DNA of 20,739 nucleotides from JAKAWW01 sp049965095 (GTDB taxonomy: Archaea; Micrarchaeota; Micrarchaeia; Micrarchaeales; Micrarchaeaceae). A program made the position numbers and the translations under genes. The DNA lies in contig JBMFWR010000012.1 of NCBI GenBank assembly GCA_049965095.1, forward strand, positions 1 to 20,739. The letters run 5' to 3'. Within the stretch, counting starts at the first letter, position 1. Each line of letters starts with the position of its first letter. The notes beneath the pieces are model-generated. The model did not search any database. It was not told the origin of the DNA and saw only the letters and a program-made list of their open reading frames with translations. This document shows positions 6,141 to 11,966 of the stretch, in pieces.

Positions 6141-6902
6141 TTATCTGATGTCCTTTTCGCTTATCTTGTGCCCCAACATTTCGGCCTTGGCCTTAAGGTG
6201 CTCCCTTACTATTTTGTTTTTGGGCTTTATGTGTATGCCAACGGGCTCTACACTTATGCCATATTTCTTTAGCTCATCTATCTTTTTTGGGTTGTTTGTC
6301 ATAAGGACAACAGATTGTATGCCAAGGAACTTCAATATCTCCGCGGCTACCGCAAGAGACCTGTTTTCAGGAGGATAGCCTAGCATCTTATATCCATCGT
6401 ATACGCTGATCGGCTTGCCTTGCTTGTCCCTTGCCTCGACAATCTTACCATTCTTTCCCCACACAAATGCCTTAGAATAAGCCATTATTTTTGGCGCTAT
6501 GCCGTTTCCAGCGCCCTCTTGATTCATGTATATTATCAAGCCTGCTCCGTTTTTCCTTATCCTTTTCATCGCTTCTTCAAGCTCCTCCCTGCATTCGCAA
6601 TTTGTAGCGTGAAAAAGTTCGCTTGTGGCGCAAGAAGAATGAACTCTCAAGAGCATTCCTTTCTTTTTGATATTCTTCTTGGCATTCCCGTATACAATTG
6701 CTGTATGGAACTCTCCTGTCGTATAATCACCAAAAACCATGTATGTCCAAGAACCGTACTCCGTAGGCAGTGGTGTGCTTGCGAGAAATTTGATCATTTT
6801 GCTTTTGCTTTTTTTAAACAACTTTTCCATCTCATCCCTGAGCTTCCATGGTTCGCTCCATCTCCCCTCAAATAGTTTTGATATTTCGCCATTTTTCACC
6901 AA
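6141..6902 (-). CDS. ribA: GTP cyclohydrolase II-like protein (RibA family)
   Basis: GTP cyclohydrolase II converts GTP to 2,5-diamino-6-ribosylamino-4-pyrimidinone phosphate, formate and pyrophosphate, the first step of riboflavin synthesis. Numbered from the TTG at 6902, the zinc ligands are Cys91, Cys102 and Cys104 in RVHSSCATSELFHATNCEC (family C-x10-C-x-C). GDYTTGEFHTAIVYG, IIYMNQEG, the catalytic Tyr142 of PKIMAYSK, Arg181 of PPENRSLAVA and LMTNNPKKIDEL all match the E. coli enzyme. Oddities: QEGRxIGL has become QEGAGNGI, and the segment from Tyr142 to Arg181 is about 16 residues longer than in E. coli RibA. There is also an N-terminal extension of about 40 residues. The start is TTG 6902 or GTG 6899; no nearby in-frame ATG exists. 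Many archaea use GTP cyclohydrolase III instead, so a related but different reaction is possible. Confidence 0.8.
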   Translation of the reverse strand: MVKNGEISKLFEGRWSEPWKLRDEMEKLFKKSKSKMIKFLASTPLPTEYGSWTYMVFGDYTTGEFHTAIVYGNAKKNIKKKGMLLRVHSSCATSELFHATNCECREELEEAMKRIRKNGAGLIIYMNQEGAGNGIAPKIMAYSKAFVWGKNGKIVEARDKQGKPISVYDGYKMLGYPPENRSLAVAAEILKFLGIQSVVLMTNNPKKIDELKKYGISVEPVGIHIKPKNKIVREHLKAKAEMLGHKISEKDIR

Positions 6903-6941
6903 ATCGCCTATAATGGTTATTGGGTCCTAAACTTTAAAAAG

Positions 6942-7014
6942 CGCCTTGGTCGGGATTCGAACCCGAGTCGCAAGCGTGACAGGCTCGCATGCTAGACCTC
7001 TACACCACCAAGGC
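6942..7014 (-). tRNA. tRNA-Asp (GTC)
   Basis: A complete 73-nt cloverleaf. The acceptor GCCTTGG pairs with CCAAGGC, the discriminator is G73, the D-stem GTGT pairs with GCAT, and the anticodon stem CGAGC pairs with GCTTG around the loop CTGTCAC (anticodon GTC). The T-arm is TCGGG-TTCGAAT-CCCGA. CCA is not encoded, and a run of five T follows the 3' end. There is no TATA box about 26 nt upstream: that position lies within the spacer and the 3' end of the HIT gene, 13 nt away. The tRNA is therefore probably cut from the aspS-HIT transcript. Confidence 0.96.
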
Positions 7015-7027
7015 ATAAAAGCATCAA

Positions 7028-7489
7028 TCATTTGCCGTTCTTGTTATTCTTTATTATTTCTTCCATTACATTTTTAAGCTCATCGTCCCGTGCCTTCGGC
7101 CCAAGGATTGTTGTGACATAGCCAGGATACTTGTCAAAATGTATCACTTCATCGGAAACATGCTGCTCGTTCTTGTCATTCATACCTATTGCGGGATAAA
7201 GCTTGGCGTGCAGATGGTTTATTGCTGTGCCTTCAAGCACCATATGGACTCTTGCAACCTTGAGCCCTTTCTCTATAATCTTGGCGACCTTTTTTGAAGT
7301 TGCCATAAACCTGCACAGCTCATCATCAGGTAGGTCGAAAGCATAGCTGTCAATGTGCCTTTTCGGAATGACAAGCGTCTGGCCTCTTATGTTTGGAAAT
7401 ATGTCAAGTATGGCAATGTAATCCTTGTCTTCATATATCTTGTACGAACCTGCTTCATTGTTGGCAATCTTGCAAAATATGCAGTCCAT
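7028..7489 (-). CDS. HIT family nucleotide hydrolase/transferase
   Basis: Histidine-triad protein (153 aa) acting on nucleoside phosphates such as ApnA or AMP conjugates. Seen: N-terminal MDCIFCKI with the CxxC (Cys3, Cys6) of zinc-binding HIT proteins, DIFPNIRGQTLVIPKRH (the conserved N-x-G-H-x-[LV]-[VI]-P-K block with Arg-Gly-Gln in place of Gly-His), and the triad region INHLHAKLYP. In the H-x-H-x-H-x-x motif, His92 and the nucleophilic middle His94 are present but the third His is Lys96. I recall similar HLHxKLYP forms in minimal archaea and bacteria, but could not check this. A TTG at 7492 precedes the ATG at 7489; ATG is chosen. It starts 4 nt after the aspS stop and is followed 13 nt later by tRNA-Asp, so it belongs to the aspS transcript. 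Confidence 0.85.
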   Translation of the reverse strand: MDCIFCKIANNEAGSYKIYEDKDYIAILDIFPNIRGQTLVIPKRHIDSYAFDLPDDELCRFMATSKKVAKIIEKGLKVARVHMVLEGTAINHLHAKLYPAIGMNDKNEQHVSDEVIHFDKYPGYVTTILGPKARDDELKNVMEEIIKNNKNGK

Positions 7490-7493
7490 CAAA

Positions 7494-8783
7494 TCACGGC
7501 GTTACTCTCTTCCTGTCTCTTGGGAATAGAGAGCATTCCCTTATGTTGCTTGCTCCTGTGATCTTCATCGTAAGTCTTTCTAGGCCAATGCTCCAGCCAG
7601 CATGTGGCGGGGCGCCGAGCCTGAAAGCGTTGATGTAAAATGCGAAATTTTCCGGATTGAGGTTTCTTTTCCTCAAGGCCTCCTCAAGCATGTGCGCTTT
7701 GTGTATTCTCTGCGCGCCGCTAGATATTTCAAGCCCTCTATATATGAAGTCGTAGCTTTTCGATATTTCGGGATTGTCCTCGTAAGGCATCGAATAGAAT
7801 GCGCGAAGCGCAGTTGGATAATCCTTTACTATCACAGCTTCGCCGAAATTCTTGTAGACTTCTTCTTCATATTCCCTGTTCAGATCGCTTCCAAATTCGA
7901 CTTTATAACCTCTTTCATTGAGCTTCTTTATCACTTCTGAATATGTAACAATTTTAACTTTTGGGACTTCAAGCTTTGCGCCAAGGTTTTCCAAATCCTC
8001 GCCGTTTTTCTTGATTACGTTTTTTATTATGCTTCTGACAATCATCGCGAGCTCTTTTATCGCGTCGTTGTTGTCAGCGAATCCAATCTCTATATCCATC
8101 TGCGTTGATTCGGTCAAGTGGAATATAGTATTGGATTTCTCTGCGCGGAATACTGGAGCAATCATGTAGACCTTGTCTAGCCCACCAATCACGGCAAGCT
8201 GCTTGTAAAGCTGGGGCGATTGTGCAAGGTACGCATCGCGCTCGAAGTATTTTACTGTAAAAAGATCTGTGCCGCCCTCGCTTGCCTCTGCAATAATGCC
8301 AGGCGTTCTTATCTGCGTGAAGCCTTTCTTTGCAAACGTCTCGGTAAAGGTATTGAGAACAGTAGATTCTATGCTAAATATAGATCGTGTTGGCACTCTT
8401 CTTAGATCGATATACCTGTTGTTGAGCCTTACATCCAACTCTGCTGGAACTTTGCCCGTAACCTCAAAAGGAACCGGAGCGCTCAAAGGATTAAGATTTT
8501 CTATGCTTTCGGGTATTATCTCAAAGCCTTTTTTCGCTTCTTGGTTGGCCTTTACAATTCCTTTTACAAGCACAACGCTCTCTTTAGGAAGCGACATGCT
8601 TTTTATGATGTCGCTGCTTGTGACCCCCTCCTTGCCTATTACCTGCACTATCCCTGTGCGATCCCTAAGGAGCAGGAATGTAATCTTTGCAGTCTCCCTT
8701 ACCTCGTGAACCCATCCCGCAAGCGTTACGCGCTGACCGTCCATCTCGCTTCCTAGTTCATTTATGTAATGGCTTCTCAGCAT
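7494..8783 (-). CDS. aspS: Aspartyl-tRNA synthetase, archaeal type (possibly Asp/Asn non-discriminating)
   Basis: Class IIb synthetase charging tRNA-Asp. An N-terminal OB-fold (about residues 1-105) binds the anticodon. The catalytic core has motif 1 around GFTQIRTPGIIAEASEG, the QSPQLYKQL aspartate-site block, motif 2 VFRAEKSNTIFHLTESTQMD, and motif 3 IGLERLTMKI. It ends in FPRDRKRVTP, identical in style to Thermococcus kodakarensis AspRS, without the bacterial GAD insertion. The 429 aa length is normal for archaea. In the OB fold GWVHEVRE places His at residue 26. Discriminating AspRS have Trp there and non-discriminating ones His. The second marker (Pro about position 84) is not present: the local sequence is EAKKGFEI, with Ala/Lys as in the discriminating T. 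kodakarensis enzyme. It starts 11 nt after tRNA-Tyr and is followed by a HIT gene and tRNA-Asp. Confidence 0.96.
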   Translation of the reverse strand: MLRSHYINELGSEMDGQRVTLAGWVHEVRETAKITFLLLRDRTGIVQVIGKEGVTSSDIIKSMSLPKESVVLVKGIVKANQEAKKGFEIIPESIENLNPLSAPVPFEVTGKVPAELDVRLNNRYIDLRRVPTRSIFSIESTVLNTFTETFAKKGFTQIRTPGIIAEASEGGTDLFTVKYFERDAYLAQSPQLYKQLAVIGGLDKVYMIAPVFRAEKSNTIFHLTESTQMDIEIGFADNNDAIKELAMIVRSIIKNVIKKNGEDLENLGAKLEVPKVKIVTYSEVIKKLNERGYKVEFGSDLNREYEEEVYKNFGEAVIVKDYPTALRAFYSMPYEDNPEISKSYDFIYRGLEISSGAQRIHKAHMLEEALRKRNLNPENFAFYINAFRLGAPPHAGWSIGLERLTMKITGASNIRECSLFPRDRKRVTP

Positions 8784-8794
8784 CGAATCAACTT

Positions 8795-8891
8795 TCCCGT
8801 TGGGGTGAGTCGAACACCCAACCTGCCGGTTTCTGGCATGAGCCAGAGCTTCAAGCTACAGCCGGCCGCTCTGCCATTGAGCTACAACGGG
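8795..8891 (-). tRNA. tRNA-Tyr (GTA) with a probable 25-nt intron after position 37
   Basis: The acceptor CCCGTTG/CAACGGG gives the C1-G72 pair typical of archaeal tRNA-Tyr, with discriminator A73. The D-arm is GCTC-AATGGCA-GAGC, the anticodon stem GCCGG/CCGGC, and the T-arm GGGTG-TTCGACT-CACCC. Between the anticodon-stem strands are 32 nt rather than 7. Removing 25 nt (8831-8855) leaves loop CTGTAGA, the usual tyrosine loop with anticodon GTA. At the proposed junctions a three-base bulge AG^C and a three-base bulge AA^A flank a short helix, CTG with CAG (three of four pairs), that is, a relaxed bulge-helix-bulge. CCA is not encoded. A TATA box is centred 26 nt upstream. Confidence 0.85.
8831..8855 (-). 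other. Predicted tRNA-Tyr intron (25 nt)
   Basis: Inferred from the oversized anticodon loop of the tRNA-Tyr gene. The intron can fold internally in two ways: TGA(A)GC with GCTCA, or TCTGGC with GCCAGA. The first is compatible with a bulge-helix-bulge at the splice sites, the second competes with it. The boundaries are predicted from the canonical 37/38 position. Confidence 0.7.
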
Positions 8892-8912
8892 CTAATATAA
8901 TTTATTCAAGAG

Positions 8913-8920
8913 CATATAAA
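8913..8920 (-). promoter_or_regulatory. TATA box of the tRNA-Tyr-aspS-HIT-tRNA-Asp unit
   Basis: The minus-strand TTTATATG is centred about 26 nt upstream of the tRNA-Tyr 5' end, the standard archaeal distance. It is the only good TATA element before aspS, because only 11 nt separate tRNA-Tyr from aspS. Confidence 0.7.
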
Positions 8921-8928
8921 TAATTTTG

Positions 8929-9597
8929 CTAGTGCTCGAGCGCGTCAAGCAGCCTATCTAGTTCGTATCCTGTCGTCTCGGAGCCGACAACAATAGAATT
9001 CGAATTTGCTATCACGGAAAGGCCTATTGAAATCGAGCCTTTGTTGGCAGTTGTCCTTATCGAATCAAAGCCCGTGATTTTGTCAAGCTCCTTTTTTTCA
9101 TCTTCTTCTATCCTGTTGTTTACCGCCATGCCTTTGTTCGTGAGCACGTTGTTTGCCCCAACAGTTTTAAGACCTGCTATTGACCTTTTGACAACCTCTA
9201 CGCCCAATATATCTCCTATCACGTTCGCGTCGCTTGCTGTGTAATCTGGATTTATTATCGCAATCTTGTCGTTTGCCAGTATATTGCTTCCTATCGCGTT
9301 CAGGTCGCTTTCAAGCACGCCAACGTTGATGCCGAGCCCGAGGCTTTTTATCCTTTCAACCTCATATTCAAAAGCAAGGTTTGAGAGTACAATGCCGTTT
9401 GAATTGGCTTTTGCAAGAAGACCTATAAGGCTTGAATCAGATACCATAATGGGAAACGCTTTAGCCTTAAGCACTTCCTCGAGCACTTCCACGCTCTTCT
9501 TTTGGGTGGATGCGCCGCAGAATACGTATCTGTCAGTAGCGGTGGCAAACGCGCCGACAAACTCACTGCCATTCAATCTGTATGTTGCAGCTTCCAT
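8929..9597 (-). CDS. eif6: Translation initiation factor aIF6 (ribosome anti-association factor)
   Basis: aIF6 binds the large ribosomal subunit and prevents premature joining of the small one. It forms a pentein fold of five repeats. RLNGSEFVGAFATATDRYVF at the start, LLAKANSNGIVLSN, NVGVLESDLNAIGSNILAND and GLKTVGANNVLTNKGM mark successive repeats. The frame extends upstream to 9654, but that would overlap rpl31e by 47 nt. ATG at 9597 lies 10 nt after the rpl31e stop and gives 222 aa, the normal archaeal length, with the first residues aligning to the family start. It is the last gene of the rps19e operon, and its stop lies just before the tRNA-Tyr promoter. Confidence 0.95.
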   Translation of the reverse strand: MEAATYRLNGSEFVGAFATATDRYVFCGASTQKKSVEVLEEVLKAKAFPIMVSDSSLIGLLAKANSNGIVLSNLAFEYEVERIKSLGLGINVGVLESDLNAIGSNILANDKIAIINPDYTASDANVIGDILGVEVVKRSIAGLKTVGANNVLTNKGMAVNNRIEEDEKKELDKITGFDSIRTTANKGSISIGLSVIANSNSIVVGSETTGYELDRLLDALEH

Positions 9598-9607
9598 CCC
9601 AAGCACG

Positions 9608-9964
9608 TTATTTCTTTGCCTTCTCAGGAGCCTTGGTGGTTTCTGCTTTGCCATTCACTGCTGACTTGCTTTCCTTTGTGCTCTTTTGCACTTGCTCTTG
9701 CTCCTTCTTGACTTCCTTGTAAAGCGTCGCGTTTGCAATGTTGTTTTCTATGCTTACATTTACCTTTACTGGCGTCATGCTCTTGGCTGCGCGCTTGAAT
9801 ATATACTCGTTGAGCTCCCTGCTCATCTTCACATTGTCCTCGCTGACTTTTGAGAGCCTTGCTATTCTCTGCCTTATGAACTTGACCGCTTTCCTTATCC
9901 TCTTAGTCCTTGGCTGCTCTACAAGATATTTCCTTATGTTGATCGTAATTAGCCTAGTTGCCAT
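9608..9964 (-). CDS. rpl31e: Large-subunit ribosomal protein eL31 with long C-terminal tail
   Basis: Component of the large ribosomal subunit near the peptide exit tunnel. TRLITINIRKYLVEQPRTKR, RKAVKFIRQRIARLSK, DNVKMSRELNEYIFKRAAK and PVKVNVSIENNIANATLY cover the eL31 core in about 82 residues. The remaining 36 residues are a Lys/Glu/Ala/Ser/Thr-rich, probably disordered tail, absent from most archaeal eL31 proteins. The start ATG directly abuts the TGA of rpl39e. It belongs to the rps19e-pdcd5-rpl39e-rpl31e-eif6 operon. Confidence 0.95.
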   Translation of the reverse strand: MATRLITINIRKYLVEQPRTKRIRKAVKFIRQRIARLSKVSEDNVKMSRELNEYIFKRAAKSMTPVKVNVSIENNIANATLYKEVKKEQEQVQKSTKESKSAVNGKAETTKAPEKAKK

Positions 9965-10126
9965 TCAATCTACCTTTAACCTGAGCTTCGACTGCCTCCA
10001 GTTCCTCTGGAATCTGTTGTATTCTATTTTCCTGTGCGTCCTCACCACCGCGAGCAGCGGTATACGCCTTGTCTGCTTTAGCTTTTTTCCAAGCATCATC
10101 TTCTTCTTTCTTGTCTTCTTTGACAT
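9965..10126 (-). CDS. rpl39e: Large-subunit ribosomal protein eL39
   Basis: A 53-aa very basic protein that lines the exit tunnel of the large ribosomal subunit. The translation begins MSKKTRKKKMMLGKKLKQ, continues with RIPLLAVVRTHRKIEYNR and ends in FQRNWRQSKLRLKVD. The Arg/Lys composition, the RIP and NWR positions and the length all fit eL39. It starts 5 nt after the PDCD5 stop, preceded by a weak SD-like AAGTGAT, and its TGA is immediately followed by the rpl31e ATG. The neighbourhood is the classic archaeal one for this gene. Confidence 0.95.
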   Translation of the reverse strand: MSKKTRKKKMMLGKKLKQTRRIPLLAVVRTHRKIEYNRFQRNWRQSKLRLKVD

Positions 10127-10131
10127 TGCAA

Positions 10132-10452
10132 TCACTTGTGCTTAAACTCTATTGTGGGCTCCCTTCTTGATGTGAGCCTTTCAAGTATCGACCTGAACTG
10201 TGCATCGCTCAGCTTGCCCGGTATCCTGTTTGCCTGTGCAAGCTGCACTACTACATTGACAAGCTGTGCGTACAGCTCCTCGTTTGACGCCTTTATTATC
10301 ATAAGCCTTTCATATGCTTCCGGGGCAAGCAATTGCCTCATCAGCGCCTTTGTCTGCTCCTCTATCTGGGCGCGCTTTATGCTCTCATTTATCCTCTTCC
10401 TGAGTTCCTTCTGGTATTTCTCATCTTCGCTGTTTTCAGCTGGCTCATTCAT
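10132..10452 (-). CDS. PDCD5-related DNA-binding protein
   Basis: Small (106 aa) helical protein of the PDCD5/TFAR19 family, found throughout archaea and eukaryotes and usually encoded beside rps19e. Seen: a charged N-terminal helix (EDEKYQKELRKRINESIKRA), QTKALMRQLLAPEAYERLMIIKASN, the LVNVVVQLAQANRIPGKLSDAQFRSILERLTSRR helical core, described here as residues about 63-97, and an IEFKHK end. Its archaeal role is not settled; nucleic-acid binding and a link to ribosome or chaperonin function have been proposed. It overlaps rps19e by 8 nt and precedes rpl39e by 5 nt. Confidence 0.95.
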   Translation of the reverse strand: MNEPAENSEDEKYQKELRKRINESIKRAQIEEQTKALMRQLLAPEAYERLMIIKASNEELYAQLVNVVVQLAQANRIPGKLSDAQFRSILERLTSRREPTIEFKHK

Positions 10453-10870
10453 CGCTCTTCACTTCGTTGCTTAGCTCCTTGCTTATGCCGTCAAGGAAAG
10501 CCTGGCCTTTTGGTGTTATGACCCTACCATTTTTCGCCTTCTTTACGAATCCTATTCTTTCAAGCTCCTTGAAAGCATCGCTTATGATGCTGCCTCCAGC
10601 CCTTATGTAATGCTTTTTGTGCACCACATGCTCTTGCCTTTTTCCGTAGCGGGTGGAAAGTCTTGACACGCCTACAGGACCGTTAAGATAAACCTGCCTC
10701 AATATAGAAGCTGTTCTAATATACCAGAAATCTGGATCCTGTGGAGGTCTCTCCCTACCTGCTCCGGACTTGACATAATCAACATAATCCGGCTTTTTGA
10801 CGAGCGGCTTGAGCTTTTCAGCCGCTACTTTTACCAGCTCTGAAGCCTTTACATCGTATATATTGGACAT
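10445..10870 (-). CDS. rps19e: Small-subunit ribosomal protein eS19
   Basis: Component of the small-subunit head, needed for 18S/16S rRNA maturation in eukaryotes and present in all archaeal lineages. MSNIYDVKASELVKVAAEKL, PDFWYIRTASILRQVYLNGP, GVSRLSTRYGKRQ, HYIRAGGSIISDAFKELERI and GRVITPKGQAFLDGISKEL are diagnostic. Length 141 aa is normal. An AGGAG Shine-Dalgarno lies a few bases before the ATG, making this one of the clearest ribosome-binding sites in the window. It is first in the operon; AT-rich TATA-like sequence (about 10921-10935) would put the transcript start around 10900. Confidence 0.96.
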   Translation of the reverse strand: MSNIYDVKASELVKVAAEKLKPLVKKPDYVDYVKSGAGRERPPQDPDFWYIRTASILRQVYLNGPVGVSRLSTRYGKRQEHVVHKKHYIRAGGSIISDAFKELERIGFVKKAKNGRVITPKGQAFLDGISKELSNEVKSDE

Positions 10871-10874
10871 GATA

Positions 10875-10882
10875 TCTCCTGG
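10875..10882 (-). promoter_or_regulatory. Shine-Dalgarno (AGGAG) of rps19e
   Basis: The minus strand reads CCAGGAGATATCATG. The AGGAG core sits 5 nt before the start codon and is complementary to the archaeal 16S rRNA 3' end. Most other first genes in this window lack such a site. Confidence 0.65.
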
Positions 10883-11005
10883 AATTCTAAAAAACGGTTA
10901 CAAACGAAAGAATGCCCGTATTTAGTTTTTAAATATTATGTAGGTAATTTATTTAAATGTATTTATGCTGCAGTTATCTCATAAACCATTGGGCACGCGC
11001 GAAAT

Positions 11006-11881
11006 CTAGCGTCTGCCGTGCTGCCCATGGCGCTGCATACGCCCTCTCATCGGATTTTGCCTCTGTTCACGCTTTTGCTCTGGCTTTTTGTTTATCTCCT
11101 CTATACCTTTCTCTATGTCCTGCTTAAGCTTGTCGGCTATGAAGCGCTTTGAGTAGTAGTCTGCTTTCAAGGCAATGCTTATCTTTGTTGCGTAAAGTCT
11201 GGCAATCCTGCCCCTTGCGCTTCTCTTGCCATTGGTAATCGCAGGCAGCTTGAAAAGAATGCCGTATTTCGGAGGCTTGCTCCCGAATTTTATGTGCTTG
11301 AACAAGGCCTTCTCAGCGCCCAAGAGCTGTATGGTGCTTGCCGGCATTGTCGCCAGTCTTTCCATAGAACCAGCTTTGCTCAGCAATTCCGCTGCAATCT
11401 TCTCGTCTGTAAGAAATGTCACGTTTGGCATTATCTCGTTGGAAACCTTCTTTATATATTCGCCCAGCTTGTTTAGAGTTTCGTACATAGAATTGCTTGA
11501 AGATGCGAAAGCCGCTATCGCTTCCTTCTCGTTTTCGTTCATCGACCTTCCCATTGTGCTTATCGCTTTCTCGTAGATTGAATTTGCGCGCTGCTCTTCG
11601 CCAAGAGCTGCCTTGAGCGCTTCGAGGCTATCCCTTGGATTGGTGTTTAGCGCAAGAGCCAGATCTGCAAGGGTCTTTGCGTTTGTTATCCTTATTTCAG
11701 GATAATACAATCCGTACCATTCGCTTAGCCTTTCATACATCAGGTTGTACGATTTGCTGAGCTCGTTGTAAGCATTTATCGCCTGCATGAGGGCATATTC
11801 CTCGTTTGCATAGCTGGCGCTTATTTGCTCCTTTGTGCTCTTAAGCATCTTTTCCCTTATTGATTCAATCTTGCTGCGCAT
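11006..11881 (-). CDS. nop5: Nop5 (aNop56/58) C/D-box RNP protein lacking the usual N-terminal domain
   Basis: Scaffold of the archaeal C/D-box sRNP that guides 2'-O-methylation. It normally links L7Ae/guide RNA to fibrillarin. The Nop domain is clear: MPNVTFLTDEKIAAELLSKA, GSMERLATMPASTIQLLGAE, KALFKHIKFGSKPPKYGILF and RGRIARLYATKISIALKADY. Before it lies the helical coiled-coil region (residues about 15-145) with the family block NLMYERLSEWYGLYYPEI at only residues 47-64. In Pyrococcus this block follows a domain of about 120 residues that docks fibrillarin; here fewer than 20 residues precede the coiled-coil. The basic Arg/Gln/Gly tail (265-291) replaces the usual KKE tail. The frame stays open upstream but has no start codon before the divergent glyS promoter. 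ATG 11881 is chosen over GTG 11884. Confidence 0.9.
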   Translation of the reverse strand: MRSKIESIREKMLKSTKEQISASYANEEYALMQAINAYNELSKSYNLMYERLSEWYGLYYPEIRITNAKTLADLALALNTNPRDSLEALKAALGEEQRANSIYEKAISTMGRSMNENEKEAIAAFASSSNSMYETLNKLGEYIKKVSNEIMPNVTFLTDEKIAAELLSKAGSMERLATMPASTIQLLGAEKALFKHIKFGSKPPKYGILFKLPAITNGKRSARGRIARLYATKISIALKADYYSKRFIADKLKQDIEKGIEEINKKPEQKREQRQNPMRGRMQRHGQHGRR

Positions 11882-11938
11882 CACATCACTTTTATATAAA
11901 GAATATAAGGCAACCTTTATAGAAATGTCGCTAAAAAG

Positions 11939-11946
11939 TATATAAG
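11939..11946 (+). promoter_or_regulatory. TATA box (TATATAAG) of glyS, predicting a leaderless mRNA
   Basis: The centre is about 25-26 nt upstream of the glyS ATG at 11967, so initiation would fall on or next to the start codon. No Shine-Dalgarno is present. For the divergent nop5 gene a minus-strand TTATAT at about 11903-11908 has a similar distance to its ATG. Confidence 0.6.
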
Positions 11947-11966
11947 TATTTGTTTACAATTATCAA

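Noticed and set aside
8269..8709. Plus-strand open frame of 146 codons opposite aspS
   Set aside because: Shadow of a well-conserved AspRS; no motif, promoter or start signal of its own.
8795..8891. Reading the 97-nt tRNA as a type II tRNA (Leu/Ser) with a long variable arm, or as having anticodon CAT or TGA in the inner hairpins
   Set aside because: The inner hairpins do not give a 7-nt anticodon loop on a 5-bp stem, whereas GCCGG/CCGGC with an excised intron gives a perfect tyrosine loop and matches C1-G72 and A73.
9597..9654. N-terminal extension of aIF6 (MAKQKPPRLLRRQR...)
   Set aside because: It lies inside the end of rpl31e in another frame; the family start aligns with ATG 9597.
9266..9664. 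Plus-strand open frame opposite eif6
   Set aside because: Antisense shadow, Ser/Leu-rich without a domain, while the minus strand encodes a full aIF6.
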